Shown here piece by piece: positions 56,811 to 60,000 of a stretch of DNA of 60,000 nucleotides. Where the stretch lies: assembly GCA_903813345.2 (NCBI GenBank), contig CAIIXF020000005.1:13397375-13457374 (forward strand), read 5' to 3'. Under the pieces are notes generated by a model that searched no databases, was not told where the DNA came from, and was given only the letters and a program-made list of their open reading frames with translations. The stretch is from Owenia fusiformis. Lineage: Eukaryota > Annelida > Polychaeta > Sabellida > Oweniidae. Position numbers and translations under genes: made by a program. Numbering within the stretch: the first letter of the stretch is position 1; every line of letters starts with the position of its first letter.

Positions 56811-56885
56811 CCCTTGATAAACCCCCCCGTTATTAGGGATATTGTGGGTTCCAAGTTTTCGGTTTGATGCTGTTATCCAATATCA

Positions 56886-59470
56886 AATATCTTATGGTAT
56901 GCAAAATGGCTTCTTATCCTCTTAAAGAAGAATCCAAACATCAAATTGGGAATGTTTCCTGCGATGTTTTGTAATGCTTTTTCATTACTTTTGTTACCAG
57001 GGCTTATTCATTCATTGTGTTATCAACCAGAAATGATTCAACCCTAAGCTTGGAGACTTTGATGATATTCTTGTAAAGTACGATAGTACTGATGATATAT
57101 ATTAAAATTTGCCTCCTCTCCCAGCCCCAATTGCAGACATAGAAGCTCTATGTGTCTGTATTAAAGACTATAGATCAAAGTTGATGCTATCGTCATAGTC
57201 TTTCTGCATCAAGATATCATTATAGTCATGGGTAACATGAATTTTCTCTTATCATAGAGGGAAAGAAAATCGGTGAGTTAAACGACAGAATGGGCCTTAG
57301 GTGGTCAACTTTCTCTTTCATTTAATTGGTATTCATAACACTGTCTCAAGTATCATCAAATTCTATTCTAAAGCAGAAAATATAATCCTTGGTTAAGGAC
57401 CATTTGAAACGAGTTCAGTAGCTAGGTGGTCCAGAACAAAGAGAAATGCAGACATAATTGCCTAATCAAGGATTTAATTGAATTACCTGATATGGCTAAC
57501 ACTGAGAGACAAAAGAAGAATATAATGGTGAAATGGCGAAAATATTTAGTATATCAAAAGCAATTGTTCTTTAACAATTACAGAAATATTGTAAACACGT
57601 GGTCCATATCAACCAGACAAAAGGGTCAAATCAGGGTTAATATGAATGAGTTAATCCTTTTAACTAGGAAGAAAGCTGTCCTCACTGGACTTGGTATGGG
57701 AATTTAGATGAAATGGATTGGTAAACAGGATTTGTTTTGGCTAATTGTTGATTGTACTGTAAAGATTGCTACTGAATCACCACCACCTTGAGGGTCGTAG
57801 GGGCCAAGAATGACAACAGCTGCTCAAGGGGGTTATGTTAAGTGCCACTGAGTGGTCAAGGAATACGATTTATACACATTCTTTGAATTTAAGATAGATT
57901 TACAAGATGAGAATTTTAATGTAATTTTCATGATTGTAGTTATCAATATTTAATGAAATTGGTAATATCACACATTGTTGAAGAATACAGAGTTCAAAAT
58001 CAACATCATATTTTGATTGAATGTTGAATTGTCATGTTCCCAATTTATTTTCCCAAAACTGTTCTTGTGAATGTGCAGAACTACCTTAATGATTGATTTG
58101 AATTTACTTTTAGAGATCTGTTGTTTATATGATTGAGGTCAGGCCTCTAAGTTGTCAACTTTGGTTTCCCTAGAAATCTGAATTATGTTGAAACCTAAAT
58201 ACTTCAGTTGTACAAGCAATTTCATTTCTCTACGGAAGTTTGGGGTCTTGAACTTGAGTTGGACCTTACATGACTCAGGTTGGAACTTGAGAGTCATGCA
58301 AGGCAACTGTGTGTACCCTACTATCTTTCAAAGGAAATGGTCCTCTGCCATCTGAATGCTACATGTGTCACTCCCATCATCAGAAAATCTTTAAATACTT
58401 GTATGTTCAGGTCATGTATCTTTTTTGATATTTCCACATTTTTTGGTCCAAATCATTGTCTTTCGGAGTAGTAGTTTTTGGCACAATTCGGGTGAAACCA
58501 TAATTATAGCAATGCCATTGTGGATTCTGTGGCCTTTATTATCTCTGGAACCAATAGATAACTAGGGACTCACAATGTAGTTAAATGCACTATCATTTTT
58601 CAGAACTTTTGATCTCTTGTTGAGGACTTTCTAATTAGGTTTCCGTGGTTTTGAATGCCTGTTATAGCTGAAGATCATGAACGAAGGCTTATGATCCAGG
58701 GGGCTTATAAATATATTAATGATTGATCGAGAAAAATATCTGTTTAATACTGTGGAATAATTAACCTAGATGTTTGTAATACAATTGTAGCATAGTAAAA
58801 GCTCATGTTTTCATTTGTATCTCGCCTGATTGTGTTCTGCTCTGACTGTTGCACTATTAACATTGGCTTTCATGTAAAGAACTAACAGATGATCTTTTCA
58901 AAGAATCTATTTCATTTAAGAAATAAATAGATTACCATATATAAAACAAATATGTCATGCATTTTACACGTTTGATATCATCATGAAATTAGGTCAATAG
59001 CTGTATATAATGCTAGCTTGGATGTAGAAAAGTAGAAATTTCTTGCAAATTTTGTAACATTTTCTGATACTTTTATGGGTTATCTTATATATTACCACAG
59101 CAGAAAACCACAACTTGGAAATAAAACACGATCCACGAGGTCTAAAATGTGAATAGTTTGACAGATATTACCTCGTGAAGTCATAAAAATCATTTTTTAC
59201 TCTTCACCCCTCTCAGTGTCAATTTATGCCATGGTAGTTGCTGCTTTGGTTATTTCTGTTTCCAAGTTCTAGAGAAGAAAGTGAAATTGTTTATCAAAGC
59301 AAATGGATAAAAAGAAAATATTTACTTACTAATCAGTAAATCTTCTGACTTTGAAAGTTAGAAAATATCTGATATATTATTTTTTGGCATGCACATTTTA
59401 GTTTTTTTTTTTATCTATGACACTAACCAAAACATCTCTTTGTATTTTCATATTCTCTGATCCTTGACAA
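56886..59470. other. Non-coding flank right of the retrotransposon
   Basis: AT-rich sequence without a supported gene. The 93-residue frame at 57426-57707 is Lys/Asn-rich and unrecognised. No A1-like sequence is present. Confidence 0.45.
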
Positions 59471-59475
59471 CCCTG

Positions 59476-59529
59476 GTTGCTATGGTGATTAATGTGCTGC
59501 TATGGCTATCTACTTGCTGCTATGGAAAC
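59476..59529 (+). promoter_or_regulatory. Three X-box-like RFX motifs at 20-bp spacing
   Basis: GTTGCTATGGTGAT (59476-59489), GCTGCTATGGCTAT (59496-59509) and GCTGCTATGGAAAC (59516-59529) each resemble the X-box GTTRCYATGGYAAC. The first and third are the better matches. The exact 20-base spacing puts them on one face of the helix. They directly precede a possible start codon, the usual place for X-boxes of ciliary genes. A small tandem duplication is the simplest origin. Confidence 0.4.
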
Positions 59530-59530
59530 A

Positions 59531-59557
59531 ATGGCATCTTCATCCAACCGGCTACAG
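59531..59557 (+). CDS. Possible first coding exon of a downstream gene
   Basis: ATG at 59531 (or the in-frame ATGs at 59522 or 59492) leads MASSSNRLQ to a consensus donor CAG/GTGAGT at 59558. A short Met-Ala-Ser-Ser start ending at a strong donor, right after promoter-like motifs, suggests a phase-0 first exon whose remainder lies beyond the window. With only nine codons the product cannot be named. Confidence 0.35.
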
Positions 59558-60000
59558 GTGAGTTATGCAATAGAAACAACTTGTTTTTATCTTGTTTTCT
59601 ATCTTTTCAACAAGTGTCTTGTATATAGAATCTGCATTATGTTGCCCTTTTCAATTCTTCCTCTCTGAAAGTAGATTACGGAGCAGGATGAGTGATTTAA
59701 CGCAAGATTTTCATTAATTTATTCATTCAGCCAAAAACAGAAAGTGTCTGGTAAATCGGAATTGTATCAAAACAATTCAAGGTTGTATGAAGGAGATGTT
59801 ATTTTGGTATCTTATCTCGTAGATTGATTACCCAGAGATTGAATCCAAATTACATTATAAAAACAGTAATATGTCGCATATCAATTATACAGAGTTATGA
59901 TACCCCTTTTCTTTGAAAGAGAATCTTACAGATAGATCATTGGTTTCTTATTATGGTGCTCCTCCATAATTTTTTCTTTGAGTTTTTCAACAGTGATTTG

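Larger units (their letters stand above)
52109..56885 (-). mobile_element. 5'-truncated Ngaro-like (DIRS-order) retrotransposon
   Basis: Reading on the minus strand: gag, reverse transcriptase-RNase H, tyrosine recombinase, a 3' untranslated region, then B1 (52691-52869), A2 (52288-52690) and B2 (52109-52287). B1 and B2 are identical over 179 bases. The order ORFs-B1-A2-B2 is the split-direct-repeat layout of Ngaro and PAT elements. Absence of a methyltransferase domain after RNase H favours Ngaro over DIRS/PAT. A1, expected before gag, is not found up to the end of the window, and gag is open upstream of its first ATG to a stop at about 56883-56885, so the 5' end is truncated or rearranged. 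All three frames are free of stops, which together with B identity suggests recent insertion. Confidence 0.9.

Overview
This window looks like AT-rich genomic DNA from an animal, most likely a marine invertebrate. A mollusc or other lophotrochozoan is my best guess, at low confidence. The reasons are GT-AG splice signals on short coding exons, no operons, a very low density of long reading frames, frequent TACATGTA-type motifs, many short palindromic DNA transposon relics, and a tyrosine-recombinase retrotransposon. No host gene is complete here. Most of the window is intron or intergenic sequence filled with repeats.

Layout. 1-10.4 kb is a dense field of hairpin-type insertions: a 121-bp inverted repeat, a GCCCGTAGCC-type MITE inserted beside it, a 45-bp palindrome with an 8-bp target duplication, a CCGGTGT-ended family including a perfect 28-bp-arm hairpin, a decayed long palindrome, a tRNA-derived SINE and a second tRNA-like head. 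At 10.83-11.09 kb, on the + strand, lies the best host exon: a signal peptide plus the start of a secreted domain, ending at a clear GTAAG donor. 11-29.8 kb has no convincing further exon. It holds microsatellites, a purine-rich array, a 20-bp minisatellite, poly-G-bearing MITEs and an octamer-motif cluster.

29.8-30.5 kb is a piggyBac-like deletion derivative flanked by TTAA. 31.4-35.4 kb is a roughly 4-kb unit with terminal inverted repeats of about 520 bp and a nested 855-bp CAGTAGAACC element. At 38.2-38.4 kb is a compact promoter-like block (GC box, CCAAT boxes, CRE, TATA) with no recognisable open reading frame after it. 41.4-42.0 kb is a 642-bp near-complete palindrome with TA target duplications. 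42-52.1 kb is mostly featureless.

The best-supported system is at 52.1-56.9 kb on the - strand: a DIRS-order (Ngaro-like) tyrosine-recombinase retrotransposon. It has gag with two zinc fingers, reverse transcriptase-RNase H and a tyrosine recombinase with all catalytic residues, then a 3' B1-A2-B2 split-repeat block whose two B copies are identical over 179 bp. Gag is cut short at its 5' end and the A1 repeat is missing, so only the promoter-like A2 remains, pointing outward into host DNA. In principle Gag packages the RNA, RT-RNase H copies it and the recombinase integrates a circular DNA. This copy looks young but incomplete.

The right edge (59.48-59.56 kb) has three RFX/X-box-like motifs at 20-bp spacing just upstream of a possible first coding exon of another gene.
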